From positions 1-64,000 of the forward strand of contig JAKSZP010002704.1 of NCBI GenBank assembly GCA_022478985.1: a stretch of 64,000 nucleotides of DNA. Direction: 5' to 3'. The notes beneath the pieces were generated by a model. That model worked only from the letters and a program-made list of their open reading frames with translations. It was not told the DNA's origin and did no database searches. The DNA comes from Massospora cicadina. Its lineage: Eukaryota > Entomophthoromycota > Entomophthoromycetes > Entomophthorales > Entomophthoraceae. Within the stretch, counting starts at the first letter, position 1; each line of letters opens with the position of its first letter. Below are positions 34,371-46,600 of the stretch, piece after piece. Made by a program: the position numbers and the translations under genes.

Positions 34371-35130
34371 CTAAGTTAACTATGGACCTCGTCAATATAT
34401 CCTCTCCAATTTATCCCTCTTTCTTGATGTAGAAGACTGCCTTGGACGTTTGAGTTGACGACATTCTCTCTAAAGGTCAAATCTTCAAGATTCCTCGCCA
34501 GTGTGCTCCCCTCTCCTGTGTGTAGAGAAGTCTGATGGCTCACTTTGTCCCTGTATTAATTAATGAAATATGAACAATGTGAAAGTGTCTTTTCCCATCT
34601 TCTCCTCCTGGAGCAACAGATTGCCCGCTACAAGGAGAAGGATAAGGTGTTCAGCAAGCTGGACTGCCTTAACGCTTTACCAGATCCGTTTTAAAGAACG
34701 CCAGGAGTTGTGACCGCTTTTTAGACTTGGAAAGGCATCTACTAGTTCAGGGTCATGTCATTTGGTTTAAAGAACGCCCCCGCCTGCTTTCATAAGTTCA
34801 TAGATTCTGTCTTTGAAAAACTTATGGGAACCTGCGCTATTGCATATATTAACGACATACTGGGATTCTCCCCATATGAAAAGTATCACTTCCGCCACCC
34901 TGTATCTACTATGGAGCGACTTGCACAGGTAAACCTTAATATAAGTACTAGAAAGTATGAGTTCTTCCAGTCCATGGTTGAGTTCTTAGGAGACATTTTT
35001 TCTTCCACAGCCATATGATTGCCCCAGATAAGGAAGCAGCCATATGCAATTGGGCTGCTCCCTTATCTCTCACAGAGTTATTCAGCTTCTATGGGACGTG
35101 TAATTTCCTCAGGAAATTCACCCTCCAGAT
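34371..35130 (+). pseudogene. Element A reverse transcriptase
   Basis: The lead-in KSDGSLCPCIN (34525-34560) and SKLDCLNAL (34658-34680) are split over frames. The ORF 34755-35018 holds MSFGLKNAPACFHKFIDSVF and the active-site box, which reads YIND instead of YLDD/YVDD, so the first catalytic Asp of the pair is lost. A frame change precedes FYGTCNFLRKFTLQIS (35085-35130). Confidence 0.85.
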
Positions 35131-35870
35131 CTCAGAAGTTGCCGCCCAGCTCTGCACCGCATCAGGGAAGAAGATTTTAGTTGGACCACAGAATACAACG
35201 CCGCGTTCCATGCCGTCAAGTCCATACTTTTGTTTGCCCAGTGTTGCACATGCAGACCCCAGCCGCCCCTTTATTGTTGCCACTCAAGCTTCCAACTTTA
35301 TGGTGGGAGCTTCTCTGTTTCAGGATGGGGAGGATGGAGTGGAACGGCCTGTTACTTACTTTTCTAAGAAGATGGCCCTGGTGCAGCTCAACTACGTTAT
35401 TTATAATAAGAAACTCCTTGATTTCGTTGAGGCAGTACAGCACTGGCGCCACCATTTGCATAAGTACAAGTGGCTCTTACTTTCCACACTGTTCACAAGG
35501 CTTTGATGTACTTCTGCGCCCCCAGAAGCTATCCCCTTTCAGTCCCGGTGGTTGGAAATCCTATCAGTGTCTGATTTCCAATACTTCATTAAGGGTACCC
35601 AAAACTTTTACCAGATGCTCTATCCCATAACCCTGCCTTCGCTCCTGACCAAGCACTAGTTGACGCCCACTTTTCTCAGGTTTTGAATAAGCTGGAACAA
35701 GTTAATGAGAGCCCACTGGCCAACCCTCCCACTCTGCTTATGATAGAACCTTTGGAAGGGGACACTGACACCCCTGCCCGCGTTAGGTTGTTCCAATCCC
35801 TGTCTGATGACTAAGACAAAAAATAAGTCGGCTACCCATAGAAATGTCAGAATCCCTGGACAAATGTTAC
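35131..35870 (+). pseudogene. Element A RNase H
   Basis: The ORF 35015-35506 continues with AHADPSRPFIVATQASNFMVGASLFQ, where the first catalytic Asp (normally in TDAS) is Gln, and PVTYFSKKMALVQLNYVIYNKKLLDFVEA. The end of the domain (35510-35640) is in another frame. Confidence 0.8.
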
Positions 35871-36820
35871 CACCGCTAAATGGGTCATCCTCCAGCAAGG
35901 CAAGTGGTAGGTACCTTCTGGACCCATGAGAGAAGAGGTGATTCGTGAAGCTTATGGCCCTCCAACTGCTGGTCACCCTGGAAATAACAAGACACTTGAG
36001 TTGGTCCGCTGCTCCTACAGTCATAAAGGCATTGCCAAAGATGTGGAAAAAAATAAAAAAAGTCATGCTTGACGTGTAACTGGTCAAAAGCTAGTCGCCT
36101 GAAGAGCGCTGGGCTGTTTGTCCCCCTCCAAGCTGAAGAGGACCCTTGGTCATCAGTGTCCATCGATTTTATTGTGGAACTCCCTTTGTACCAGGGTTAT
36201 GATGCAGCAATGGTTGTAGTGGACCGTTTTACCAAGATGGCTCATCCCCTGCAATATTACAATTACTAGAATCAAGACAGCCCGCATTTTTGAGAACCAA
36301 ATCTTTTTCCTACACGGCCTCCTCAAGGAGATTGTTAGCGATTTCAGCCCACAATTTATTTCCCAGTTCTTGAAAGCCCTACTGTTCATCCTAGGCATCC
36401 GCTCCTGCTGCTCCATAGCTTTCAATCTCCAGTCAGATGGGCAAACAGAGAGGTTGATTCAAGGCTTGGAGCAATTCTTGCATAGTTATTTCAGCGCTGA
36501 ACTGAACAATTGGGATCTCACCTTACACTGGCGCAATTCACCTATAATACCTCAGTCATATCTCTATAGGCACAACCCCTGTTTGCAAACTATGGGTACA
36601 ACCCCAGCTTCAAGCTAATTCTGAGGATTGAGTCCACCATTGTTGCTGCCAATGAGCGCTATAAAAAGCTTAGAGACATATACCAGGAAATGAAGGATCA
36701 TTCATGTTGACGCTGTGAGGATTTACAAAACATATACTGACACTAAGTGCTTTGAAGGCCCTGAGTACAAGCCAGGTGACTTAGTCATGGTCAACGCCAA
36801 GAACCTCCACCTGAAGCAAC
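35871..36820 (+). pseudogene. Element A integrase, split by element B
   Basis: The zinc-binding region (AYGPPTAGHPGNNKTLELVR, then CNWSKA) is at 35950-36100. The core has PWSSVSIDFIVELP (first Asp kept, 36148-36190), a decayed IVSDF-SPQFISQFLKAL block near 36330 and SDGQTERLIQGLEQFL (Glu kept) at 36434-36480. The post-core end YKPGDLVMVNAKNLHLKQ runs into the B LTR at 36821 and resumes at 60861. Confidence 0.85.
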
Positions 36821-37956
36821 TGTTGGGATTTTTCTTCACATTTCCAGTAGTCTAGATTACCATGGGTCGCTAGGGGATAATTCACTATGGCGAGTGAATT
36901 GAGAATTGGTTGACCCTAAATTCAGGATAATTATGTTTGTGGTATTTCAAGGAGTTCGTTAGGATCAGATCCTTCAGGGATTGATCCAGTTGAATGCTTA
37001 AGATCTCATTGGGAAGAGTTTCTAACAAAATGGGGCATCTGATAGTTGATCAATAATTAGCTATCAGGTGTACTGATTCGGATTGGTTGGGTTTTATCAC
37101 CAACCAATTGGGACTTTCTGTGAGCAAGTTGTGAGGTCAGTGATTCTGCCTGAAACTAGCAAATTGATAAGTTAATTAGTGACCTGCTATAATGGGTAAT
37201 TAGTCCCATTACCTAAGCAGGTTGCTTGCCAAATATGGTTAGCTCGCTGGTATTGAATGGAAAACGTTAGGGACACATTTTTGACTCTTTCCATTTTAGG
37301 TCTTGAGGATGTCTGATGACGGAACCCTAACCAGGATAGGGAAGACCATTGCTGGTGAGACGACAAAGGGAAATTCAATACCAACAGCTTCCATTTTATG
37401 GCTGAGGCGCTAACTGAGGGTTGGGCGCCAAATTCTTTCTATAAATTCACATGATAATTGACTTTAATAAAAAACTCAAACTCAAAAAAGACTTGAGTAA
37501 AGTAAAAATTGACTTTAGCAGAATTTATTATTGGTTTTAGTTCTATTATCTTCAGGATATTATTACTTGTTTACTTTAATTGGAGATTCTTTAGAATGAT
37601 AATGAGTAAGGATCAAGGATCCTTAGAAGAGAAGTGGAGCTGAGATGGGAATTGCTGCTGACTTTGTGTCACCAGAGGAAAGGCCTTAAACTAGGGATCT
37701 GAGCACAGATCAAGTTAGGCGGATAAGGGTATAAATCACTACTGAAGATATCAGGATTATTTCAAGGAGAGATACAGGTCAAGCGTTAGACCAGAACTGA
37801 CTATCTATTTAACTATGGACAATAGTCTGTATACTATTATCAATCAAATATCATATATTATCAGACAACACAAAGAGTGCACAAACTGAACCTATGAAGT
37901 TATCAATTAGGGGTTATTATTTGTGAATAAGCAGCGAAGCCCATAAATTTTTACCA
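36821..37956 (+). repeat. 5' LTR of element B
   Basis: Starts TGTTGGGATTTTTC and ends TTTTTACCA. It matches the two-part 3' LTR: 50255-50981 joined to 60443-60855. Long and AT-rich, with no clear ORF. Confidence 0.9.
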
Positions 37957-37958
37957 AT

Positions 37959-37976
37959 TTGTGCTCACTACAGGGG
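37959..37976 (+). promoter_or_regulatory. Primer-binding site of element B
   Basis: TTGTGCTCACTACAGGGG, two bases past the LTR; the last 16 bases equal those of H and I. Confidence 0.75.
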
Positions 37977-39321
37977 TGTAGCTGAGTAGGATACACCAGT
38001 GCAAGATACCATATAAGGAAAGGGTAGTAGATGTCTCCAATTTCGGCAATGAGTTACTAGGGAAAGTAACATCATTAATGAAAAAGGAAAATGGAGATCT
38101 TGTCCAAGAAGTTTTATTTCTTAAAATTGAATGTGAAGTGGATTGAGTTCAATAGCGTTCACTCAGCTCAGATGTAAAGCAACTAGTGAAACAAATTAAA
38201 GAACTGAAAAATTGGAAATGTGAATGTGATCCCTATATGGCAAATGATGCCTAGAATTTTATTTGAGGTGGGCTGACCTTGGGACAAATATACCGCTCCA
38301 GTAGAGAGGATAGGGTGAAGGAGCGAAAATATAGGAGTGGAGGACAAAACCCAAGTTCTGGGGGTAAACCATTCCTGTGCATGTTCTGATAGGTCAGGAT
38401 TACATGATCTAACTTCACTGATTTACTTGGTAGACCAAGGCATGGTGCGCAGATCCACAAATATTAATATTTCTTGGCACAGAAATGCAATTTCTGCCAT
38501 GATGGGATTGGAACCCTAAACGTGAGGGGTGATAGTGGGACGCCCTCCCAACTATGCCACACCCCTAATGATTCCAAAGAAGATACTCTAGATTTGGGAA
38601 AAAACTTGCAGCCTAAATATGGAACTGACTAGTGCTGCAAGGAAACCTGTTTTACCAGAAATCTACTTTTAAGATGAAGATTTTTAGCAGGGCTAACTTG
38701 GGTTGAAATTGGGTCTGCTTGAAATAGTCCTGAGGAGCGAGGTGTTAGATGAGACAATGAATTTGACATTGGTTGGAATTGATATGGAAAGCAATCAATT
38801 CATATCATTGGAATGCAATACCCATGAAGAGAGTGAGGTCAAAAAGGAAACGATTGATCCAAGATAGTGGAGGAAATCGTTTGACCCAATATTATTCAAT
38901 CAATGAGACATTGCTGGAGACGATGATCACTAATTTAAGATGAAATTAGATAAAGTTAACGTTACTATGACAATCCATGTGGGTATGGGATTGTTTCCAG
39001 AACACCAGTGGATTTACTTCAAACGTTTTGGATGGCAATAAATGCAAAAATCTTTTTTAAGAGAAAAACAATAAGAGCAATTAAATGTAACTGCCAATTA
39101 ATGAGGAATTCACAATCTTTTGAGACACAAAGTCTCAAGTATCAGTTGCTGATATATAAAATGAGTTTTAGGACCTTTCATATGAATGATAAGCTGGTAT
39201 TGAAGGTCCATAAGAATGAAAACATTTACAAGTATTGCCAAAGTCAGCAAGTGTTGCCTATATGTAAAGAAACATCACTGCTGGTCATATAGTGAAGAAG
39301 GTTAATACAGAAGTATGAAAG
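37977..39321 (+). pseudogene. Element B Gag region (interrupted by SINE 2)
   Basis: A heptad-like segment (SLMKKENGDLVQEVLFLKIE, then VKQLVKQIKELKNWK) at 38060-38225 suggests a coiled-coil Gag N-terminus. After the SINE (38257-38566) frames are broken. ORF 39008-39292 is basic and Lys/Gln-rich without a recognised domain. Identification as Gag is positional. Confidence 0.45.
38257..38566 (-). mobile_element. SINE copy 2 (tRNA-derived), best-preserved pol III boxes
   Basis: On the minus strand it starts GGGGTGTGGCATAGTTGGGA. An A-box match TGGCATAGTTGG is at 38548-38559 and a B-box match GGTTCCAATCC at 38505-38515, in tRNA order and spacing (33 bp between boxes). The 3' end reads TGTCCCAAGGTCAGCCCACC then TCAAATAAAA. 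Flanking duplications are decayed (AATGAT shared). Confidence 0.78.
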
Positions 39322-39560
39322 CATTGGATCTAAAAGAAAATAATTGCAATGTTCCCAGAGGACCATTGAACCATCAAAATGGTTGTGTCCCAATATTTTG
39401 GTTAAGTCCTATAAGAGGACCACTGAACCAAATCAGATGTTTAAATCTTAAAAGAATAAGATTTTGAACCATGAAAACTGGCAGGTAAAAGTAAAACTTG
39501 GAACCAGTTTGGATGAAGGGGAAAAGAAGGACCTCTGACCTAATTGTAGGTTAAGTCCCA
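39322..39560. repeat. Hairpin repeat array 1 in element B
   Basis: Three or four units of GGACC-N3-TGAACCA-loop-TGGTT-N2-GTCC type. Clear ones are 39360-39390 (AACCA pairs with TGGTT), 39417-39449 (partly decayed) and 39529-39559 (ACCTA pairs with TAGGT). The array lies just upstream of RT and matches array 2 at 48176-48418. Confidence 0.7.
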
Positions 39561-41180
39561 TTGCAAAAGAAAAATATAAAAAATATATAAAAAAAAACAA
39601 AAAAGAAATATATATATTGATTTTATTGGTCCATGATGTTGGGACCTTAGCTGATATGAGAATGCCAGTATGAGTTGTTGAGAGTATCAATCTATTGGTC
39701 AATCGAGAGAAACTTGCTGATCTGACTGACAGACAGCAGGAGAAGGTGCTCAAATTATTTGATGAGTATTGGGAAATATTAGTCCAGGATAACCAAGACT
39801 TGGGATGCGTGAGAAATGTAATCCACAAATTTAACACTGGGGAAAATTTTTGATAAGGATGAGACTGATTTGTAGGTTAGGGTGGCTGAAGTGATAGTGG
39901 AAGAAGAAATTAGTAAACTAGTGAATCATGGTCTTCTAATTCAGTTATCTAGTCCCTGGACAAGCCCTATCCTGATTGTGAATAAGAAGGATAGCTCTAA
40001 ATGGGTGGTGATCAATTATCAGAAGCTTAATAAGGTTACAAATAAAGATTCATATCCATTACAATGAATTATAGATGCATTAGATCAACTAGGAGAAGCT
40101 AGGTATTTATCCATGATGGATCTGATATCTGTGTATTGGCAAAACTATTTGCCAACAGAACACCAAGAGAAATGCACAATTATTACCGCGCAGGGGCTGT
40201 TCGACTGACAAGGATGACCTAAGGTCTATGCAATGTGCCTGCAACGTTCCATAGGGCCATGGACGCCATCTTAAGTGACCTGAAGTTGTCATGCGTCCTG
40301 GTGTACTTGGATGATATAAAAGTGTTCAGTTCGACATTTACTGACCATTTACATCACTTGGAAGAAGTCTTCAAGAGACTGTCCATGACTAACTTGAAGA
40401 TCAAGCTGAGAAAGTGCCACTTCTTCAAGAAAGAGTTGGAATATCTGGGATTCATTATCAACCCTAGTGGACAGCAGCCACAAGCCCAGAGAAATTGAGG
40501 CCATAGTGCAAACGGCTGTTTTGAAAAGTTTCTGAGATATCCAAATGTTCCTTGGAATAATTAGATACTATTAAAGATTCATACGAGATTTCACAAGAAT
40601 TTCTGAGCCTTTCTTTCATTTGCTGAAGGATCCAAAAAAGGATTAGTTTAAAATGAAGAGGCCTTAAGTTCTTTTGATGAATTACGCCTGTATTTGATAG
40701 ATTCTCTGATAAGAAATATCTAATTCCAATCAAAAAGTTTTAATACAGACCAATGCTTCATTAACGGCAATTGGCGTTATCCTGAGCCAAGTGGATGAAC
40801 ATGAGGATGAACATCCAGTAGTGTATTCAAGCCAAATGCTTTCAGCAGCCAAGAGAAATTACACCGTGACTAATCATGAATGCCTTGCAGTAGTTTATGC
40901 ATGTAAACAATTTTGGGTGTAAATTCATGTAATGCACTTTAAAGTGTTGACAGACCACTCCTTGTTGCGTTGGTTTCATGATTTGCAAGAACTGGAAGGA
41001 TGACTGGACCAATGGGTATTGAAGCTACAGGCTTACAATTATGAGATAGTCCAACAAGCTGGAGCTTCTCATTAGAATGTGGATAGCTTATCAAGGTTAC
41101 CAATGGTCCAAGTGGTATACCAGCAAGCAGATGAGCTATTCTAAAGTATGGTCAAAGGAGAAATTGGTAATGAGCCCTGA
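39561..41180 (+). pseudogene. Element B reverse transcriptase and RNase H
   Basis: A decayed lead-in (39660-39830) precedes VEEEISKLVNHGLLIQL and SSPWTSPILIVNKKDSSKWV (39897-40010). The ORF 40235-40498 holds PATFHRAMDAILSDLKLS and the intact box LVYLDDIKVF, then LEYLGFIINPSG. The connection FLGIIRYY is near 40550. RNase H is seen at 40745-40890 (NASLTAIGVILSQ, then VVYSSQMLSAAKRNYTVTNHE). Confidence 0.85.
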
Positions 41181-42318
41181 GAAATTTAAGGTACACTTCG
41201 GAAAGCAATGGAAAATACTGATACCATGTATGGACAAGTTTTTGAATTGATTGATGGAAAAAAATTACTATTTCCAAAGATATTAGAATGAGCAGATATC
41301 ATTTAAGCTGCACATAAGGTTGTTGGGCATGGAGGACTAAGGAAGATGACTGCTAACATTTGCCAGTACTTTTACTGGGAGTCTATCAACTACAATGTAG
41401 CGGATTATCTGGCTTGTTGTGTGGAGTGCCAGTTGCAGAAGCCTTACAAGGACATGACTGTATATTGACTGGTCCGCCCTAGATTTTCCTGGCATAAGGT
41501 GTCTATTGACGTGATGGAACCATTAACAATGAGTACCAAGAGAGTCAAATACATCATAGTTGCAATTGACCATCATAATAGATGGGTCGAAATGAAGGCC
41601 CTGGCAAAGTAGATGCTACAAGCACTGCAATATTTATCCTGGATCAAGTAGTACACCGCCATGGATGCCTGCAGGTCTTGTTGAGCCATAATGGAACGAA
41701 ATTCACGCCCCGCGTGACCCAAGGTTGAATGAAATAATGGGGATCCAAGTAGTCATGTCAGTGCCTTACCAGCTGGAGATGAACAGACTGGTAGAGCGGT
41801 TCAAGGGAATGCTGGCTATGACGCTGAGGAAGCTGGTCACAGTGAGAACTTCTGCAGAGGAATGTACATCAGTTTGGTGGTGTTCGCTTATAATATAAGT
41901 CATAATACAGCAATGGGAAAAATGCCATTTGATTTACTATACAGAAGGAAGGCCGCGTCCTGCCAATTCTATATTTGGTGATGGAACCAACATTGAGGAT
42001 GAGTGCCAAGAAGTACCTGATCCAATTGTCAAATATCCTGATTGAGATGCAATCGCAAGCATTTGATACAATCTTGAAGAAAAGGATCAAGGCATTAACA
42101 GCAGATGATAAGCACTGACCAGCCTTATCAGTATACCTGGTAGGTGAAAAAGTTGCTTATTGCGATATGCATGGTTTTGGGAAAAGAAACAATTTAGATG
42201 CATTGTATTCAGTTCCATTTGAGTTTATTGCCAAGATGGTGACAGACGCTTATTCCATTAAGAACCTCTTGGATGGAAGGATTGTGAATTGAATCCATGC
42301 TAAATATTTAAAGCAGTG
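41181..42318 (+). pseudogene. Element B integrase, ends at insertion of C
   Basis: Remnants include ADYLACCVECQLQKP (41400-41445, zinc-binding Cys pair) and HKVSIDVMEPLTMSTKRVKYI (first Asp, 41500-41560). After a frame change, VPYQLEMNRLVERFKGMLA keeps the Glu near 41790. The C-terminal end IHAKYLKQ runs into the CAGTG duplication at 42314-42318 and continues after 48174. Confidence 0.8.
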
Positions 42319-42776
42319 TGTCAGGATTCCTACCTGAATGGCTGATCTGGATGCATCGGATAATGGGAATTGATCCCAAACTGACCAAAAAGCCCAAACA
42401 TCTGTCAGGGTTCAAATCTGAGCTATGAGGCGAGCACAAGCCAATCAACTGAGATAATTGGTCTTCCACCAAATCTTCAATTCGTTCATTATTTAGATCT
42501 AAGCTTAAGCAGTTTAGATTTTCCCTGGAAAACCTACCTGATACCTTTACAAAGCTGGTATTGAGTAAATAAACTCTACGCTTTTTTCTCCCTTTTTGAA
42601 ATTTTAAGTAGAAATTCTATTTATTTGAATTTTACCCCACCAGACTTGATATCTGGATTAACAAGACTTCTTGACCAAGAGAAGCAACTAAGGTAAGTAT
42701 TCAACACCCAGAAACTTTGGGTCAACTAGCCTACAAAACAACAAAAGATCCGTGGTATCAACCCATGATCCCAACA
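42319..42776 (+). repeat. 5' LTR of element C
   Basis: TGTCAGGATTCCTACC to TGATCCCAACA. It matches 47721-48174. The integrase tail of the upstream B element is cut off exactly here. Confidence 0.9.
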
Positions 42777-42780
42777 AAAA

Positions 42781-42798
42781 TGGTGCTCCCTGCCAGGT
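42781..42798 (+). promoter_or_regulatory. Primer-binding site of element C
   Basis: TGGTGCTCCCTGCCAGGT, four bases after the LTR. It starts TGGTGCTC like the H site and then differs, so the primer is probably another tRNA whose 3' end also reads GAGCACCA. Confidence 0.7.
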
Positions 42799-42846
42799 TG
42801 CACCCCAAGTTCGCGGTAAATATATAATTAAACAATAAAAGCAAAT

Positions 42847-43900
42847 ATGGATAATATTGATTCAGTTTTGGAAAACTCCTCAGATCGTGAAGCCACCCAT
42901 CTCAGCAACTGGGCAACCCTATCTGCTTTGGTATGTGGATTGGAGCAAAGTTTGCTCACCACCAAATAACATCAACTTGAGCTCCAAGCTACTAATACTA
43001 CTTTAAAAAAGGAAGTAAACCAATTAAAACAACATTTCGCCACAAAGTCAGCTCTCAGTGTCGCCCATGAATGAGTAGATTTAATAGTTGATGATCTTAG
43101 TATATCTGCGGATACAAGTAGATGCGCTTTAACCTCAAGCATATTCCTGAGATACCACCTCTTCATTAAGTGAAAGCGCTATCCCATATCAGTTCATGTC
43201 ATTCGTCCTCTAACCCCCAAGTGGTACATTTAAACTTCAATCAAAGAAAGATATGCCCCTGGGGAGAGAAGTATTTTCTCTTTCTTATATTGCTATGAAA
43301 GCTCTATGGAGAAAGCGACTGACCATCAATGGCTTAAACACTTGACTAACTGTCTTAGTCATATGACTCAAGACATTATGGTCTTCCATCTGATGCATTG
43401 CCATACTTGGGCTGATGCCAAGACTGCTTTGCTTTGGGAATTTGGGAGTGAACTAACTTTAACCAACCAAAAACAGACCTTTATAGGTATCAGCCTTAAT
43501 CTAGAGGAAACTATCAGCAAATTTGCCCATCATTTTTACCTCAAAGCACAAACTCTGGTTGCCGGGAATCATCTTACATTATTCAATGCCATCACCGCTG
43601 CATTTTTGGCGTTTAAAAATATGCCTAATACCTTACTTTATTTTAAAGCGGTGAAGTCTAACTTAACGTCCCTCCTCCATATTAAAGAGGCTATAATGGA
43701 AATTCCGGCTGAACTACTTAAACCAGTTGGGCCACCTCGTTTTAACAATAATAAGTCACAGTCCCAAGTATTAGCCATTACACCCCCAATTCGCCTACAC
43801 CTGAGTTATACTGCACTCATTGCAGAAGCAACAACCACACTGTAGCTGACTGCTGCATCCTTCAATGTAAGTCGGCTTAAGATCAGTCATTATAGGGCAA
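42847..43900 (+). pseudogene. Element C Gag
   Basis: An ATG at 42847 opens a coiled-coil segment (LSALVCGLEQSL, TTLKKEVNQLKQHF) with a TAA and a TGA. The capsid part is ORF 43306-43845 (179 codons) with LTNCLSHMTQDIMVFHLMHC, LTNQKQTFIGISLNLEETIS and FAHHFYLKAQTLVAG, parallel to H Gag. No collagen-like segment is present. A frame change near 43290 separates the two parts. Confidence 0.85.
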
Positions 43901-45240
43901 GAGGCTCCCTATACTGATGAAAAACAGATGCCATAAGACCCTCGTTCTAGTACTAGCTGTATCCCAATTACTCCCAGATTTTTTGTGTTAGCTGCCCCAT
44001 CAGAAGTTAAAGTCCCTCTGTCTATTCAAGTAATTAAAAACCCACATCTTTCTTATTTCTATGTTGCCAATTACCCAAACAAATTTTGGTGGTCAGCTCT
44101 TCTATAGAAAGCCAAGCCTTGGCAGATAAAACTTTTTAATGCATTGAACAACCCCAAGCTTAACCACAGCAGAATCCTTTGCTTGCTTTACTGCAAATTC
44201 TATAGTGACAGCTTATTAGCTATTAGCTCCCAATTTGGATCTTCAGTGGTTCAAGTCAAAGTATTAGTCCATAAGGTTAAGGTCCTGGTGATAATTGACA
44301 CTGTTTCTCCAGTTAACGTTATTTCCTCCCGAATTATCCAAAAGATTAAAATGGCTCTAGACTTGATTCATGAAGCTGAATATGGGATGGCAGGTAGTCA
44401 GTCTACTAAGGCGATAGGACCTATTCTGCTTTACCCTTTGTTTTGGGAAGTTATTAATTACTGATCCCACCGTGTGCTAGAAAATGATAAAAATGAGTTG
44501 CTTTTTAAGGTCCAAAAGCTGTGAGAGTTCAACTGCATCATCAACCACAAGGAAAGTACCTATCCCTACTAGGGTATTGGATTTTGTTAATATTTAAACT
44601 CCCTGTCAAAAATAAAGGAGCCCCTAAAATGGACATGCTTCATTGAATACCCATCCTACTTTTGCAAAATTAAGTACCAAGTTTTAGGGAAAAATAAGAT
44701 TTTCCCAGAGACTGTGGATGTCAAAGAGGGGATCCCTCTGTATGCCCCTCATCCTACCACAATACCCTCTGGCTCACAAGTTATTATGGATATGGGGATC
44801 TTGATTCACACCCCTCCTAACCAAGTTTTGGAGCTAAGTGGTCTCTCAAACCCTTCAATCAAGGAAGCGTTGACCTGCGCTGGGATTTTGGATCCTGCTT
44901 ATGTGAAATCTGTATCTATTCTATTAGGGAACTTAACAACTGAAACCATCCAAGACCCTTATTATGCCCCTATTGCCTGCTAAAACTATGCCCTATCAAA
45001 AATTTCGCCAATGTGAGTTGTTTTTGCTTGTTACAAGATTTAGGGTTCGCCCCCTACCCACCATAGCTCTGGTTGAAAGTAAGATTGGTGACAAGCTCAC
45101 CCCTACTGAGTGACATAACATCAAAGACTCCATGAGGAGTATCACGATATTTTCCTCAGGACCAAGTGATTATGGAAAAATGTCTGGGGTGATTCAACAA
45201 ATTGAAACTATGTTTATCCACCCTTCAAATCTTGGCCATA
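43901..45240 (+). pseudogene. Element C protease and linker
   Basis: The ORF 44144-44464 contains VLVIIDTVSPVNVISSRIIQKI, where the protease triad reads DTV rather than DTG/DSG. The linker ORF 44714-44983 has DVKEGIPLYAPHPTTIPSGS and LTCAGILDPAYVKSVSILLG. Unstructured, stop-rich stretches lie between and after. Confidence 0.78.
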
Positions 45241-46600
45241 CAGATAAGCTAAAGTTGACAAAGCTCAAGTGGCCCTAGAGCTAAAGCAACTGTTGGAAAC
45301 TGGGTTACTCGTGCCTTCTAGAAGCCCATGGGCTTCCCCACTTCTGATAATTCAGAAGAAGGATAGTGGTCACCATGTTGTCATGGATTATAGCCGCCTC
45401 AATTCAAAAATCAGAGAAGACAGCTATCCATTGCTGCGTATAGATGACTCCTTATGTTTGATGTCAGGTTCCCATTATTTTTCAGTCATGGATCTCGCCA
45501 GCGGGTACTAGCAAGTTGATTTATCACTGGAGGATAGGGAAAAATGTGCCCTCATCTCAAGTGAAGGATTGTTCAAGCCCACTCAAATGCTGCAGGGGTT
45601 ATATAACGCCCCTTCTACCTTCCAACGCGCCATGGACGGACTTTTAGGTGATTTAAAACGTTCTTGTGTGTTGATTTATATTGATGATATTACCATTTTT
45701 TCAAGAACCTTTACCAAACACATAAATCATAACAGACAAGTTTTCCAGCGGTTAAGGCAAGCCTCATTAAAACTAAAGCCGTCAAAATGCTCCTTCTTTC
45801 AGAATGAAATGGATTTCTTAGGCCATAAGGTAGGTAAAGCTGGAATATCCCTGATAGACGACAAGGTCCTGGCCATTTTCAACGTGTCCCTCCTAAATCC
45901 CTATAAGACGTACAAGTTTTCTTAGGGAATGGTGGATTATTATCACCAGTTTATCCCCCACTTTGCCAACACCTCCAAGCCTCTTATATATTTATTTAAG
46001 AAAGGGGTATCCTTTTATTGGAAAGAAGATCAACAGCAGGCCTTTGACCTTTTACATGTGTCTCTCTCCCAATCTCCAGTACTTATACATCCCAACTTTG
46101 ATAAACCCTTCCTCCTATTTACTGATGCTTGTGATATAGCAATCAGAGCAATTTTATCACAGCATGACAAAAACTTGGTAGACCATCTTATTGCCTAGTA
46201 TAGCAAAACTCTAACCAGAGCTGAATGCAACTATAGCGTTATGGAAAGCAAATGCTTGGCGGTATATTAGCTATTAAGCACTTCTGACCTTATCTATATG
46301 TGAAACATTTCACTATAATTACTGACCATGCTTCCCTACATTGGCTACAGCAAATGAAGGACCCAAATGGGAGGCTAGCCTGATGGGCGTTAAAACTTCC
46401 AAAACTACTACTTTTCCATCATCCATTGACCAGGGCCCATACAACAAAATGCAGATTGCCTGTCCCAGCTGCTCATATAAGCTTTAACTGCCCCTGAGGA
46501 GGATCAACTTTACGACCTCCTAACTCAACCGCACTTTTGGAAAGACAAATCCTTGACCTTTCAAAAGAATTAGCAAAAATATCAAAGGGATTCAAGTCAA
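45241..46600 (+). pseudogene. Element C reverse transcriptase and RNase H
   Basis: The ORF 45269-45511 has PSRSPWASPLLIIQKKDSG and VMDYSRLNSKI through FSVMDLASGY, then one TAG. The ORF 45569-45925 has the intact active-site box LIYIDDITIF and MDFLGHKVG. RNase H follows at 45929-46198 with LLFTDACDIAIRAILSQ, then decayed sequence to about 46480. The break points are few and mostly single stops. Confidence 0.9.

Noticed and set aside
38505..38559. A tRNA gene on the minus strand
   Set aside because: A and B boxes are good, but the acceptor and anticodon stems do not close and the sequence continues into a tail shared with two other copies, so it is a SINE head.
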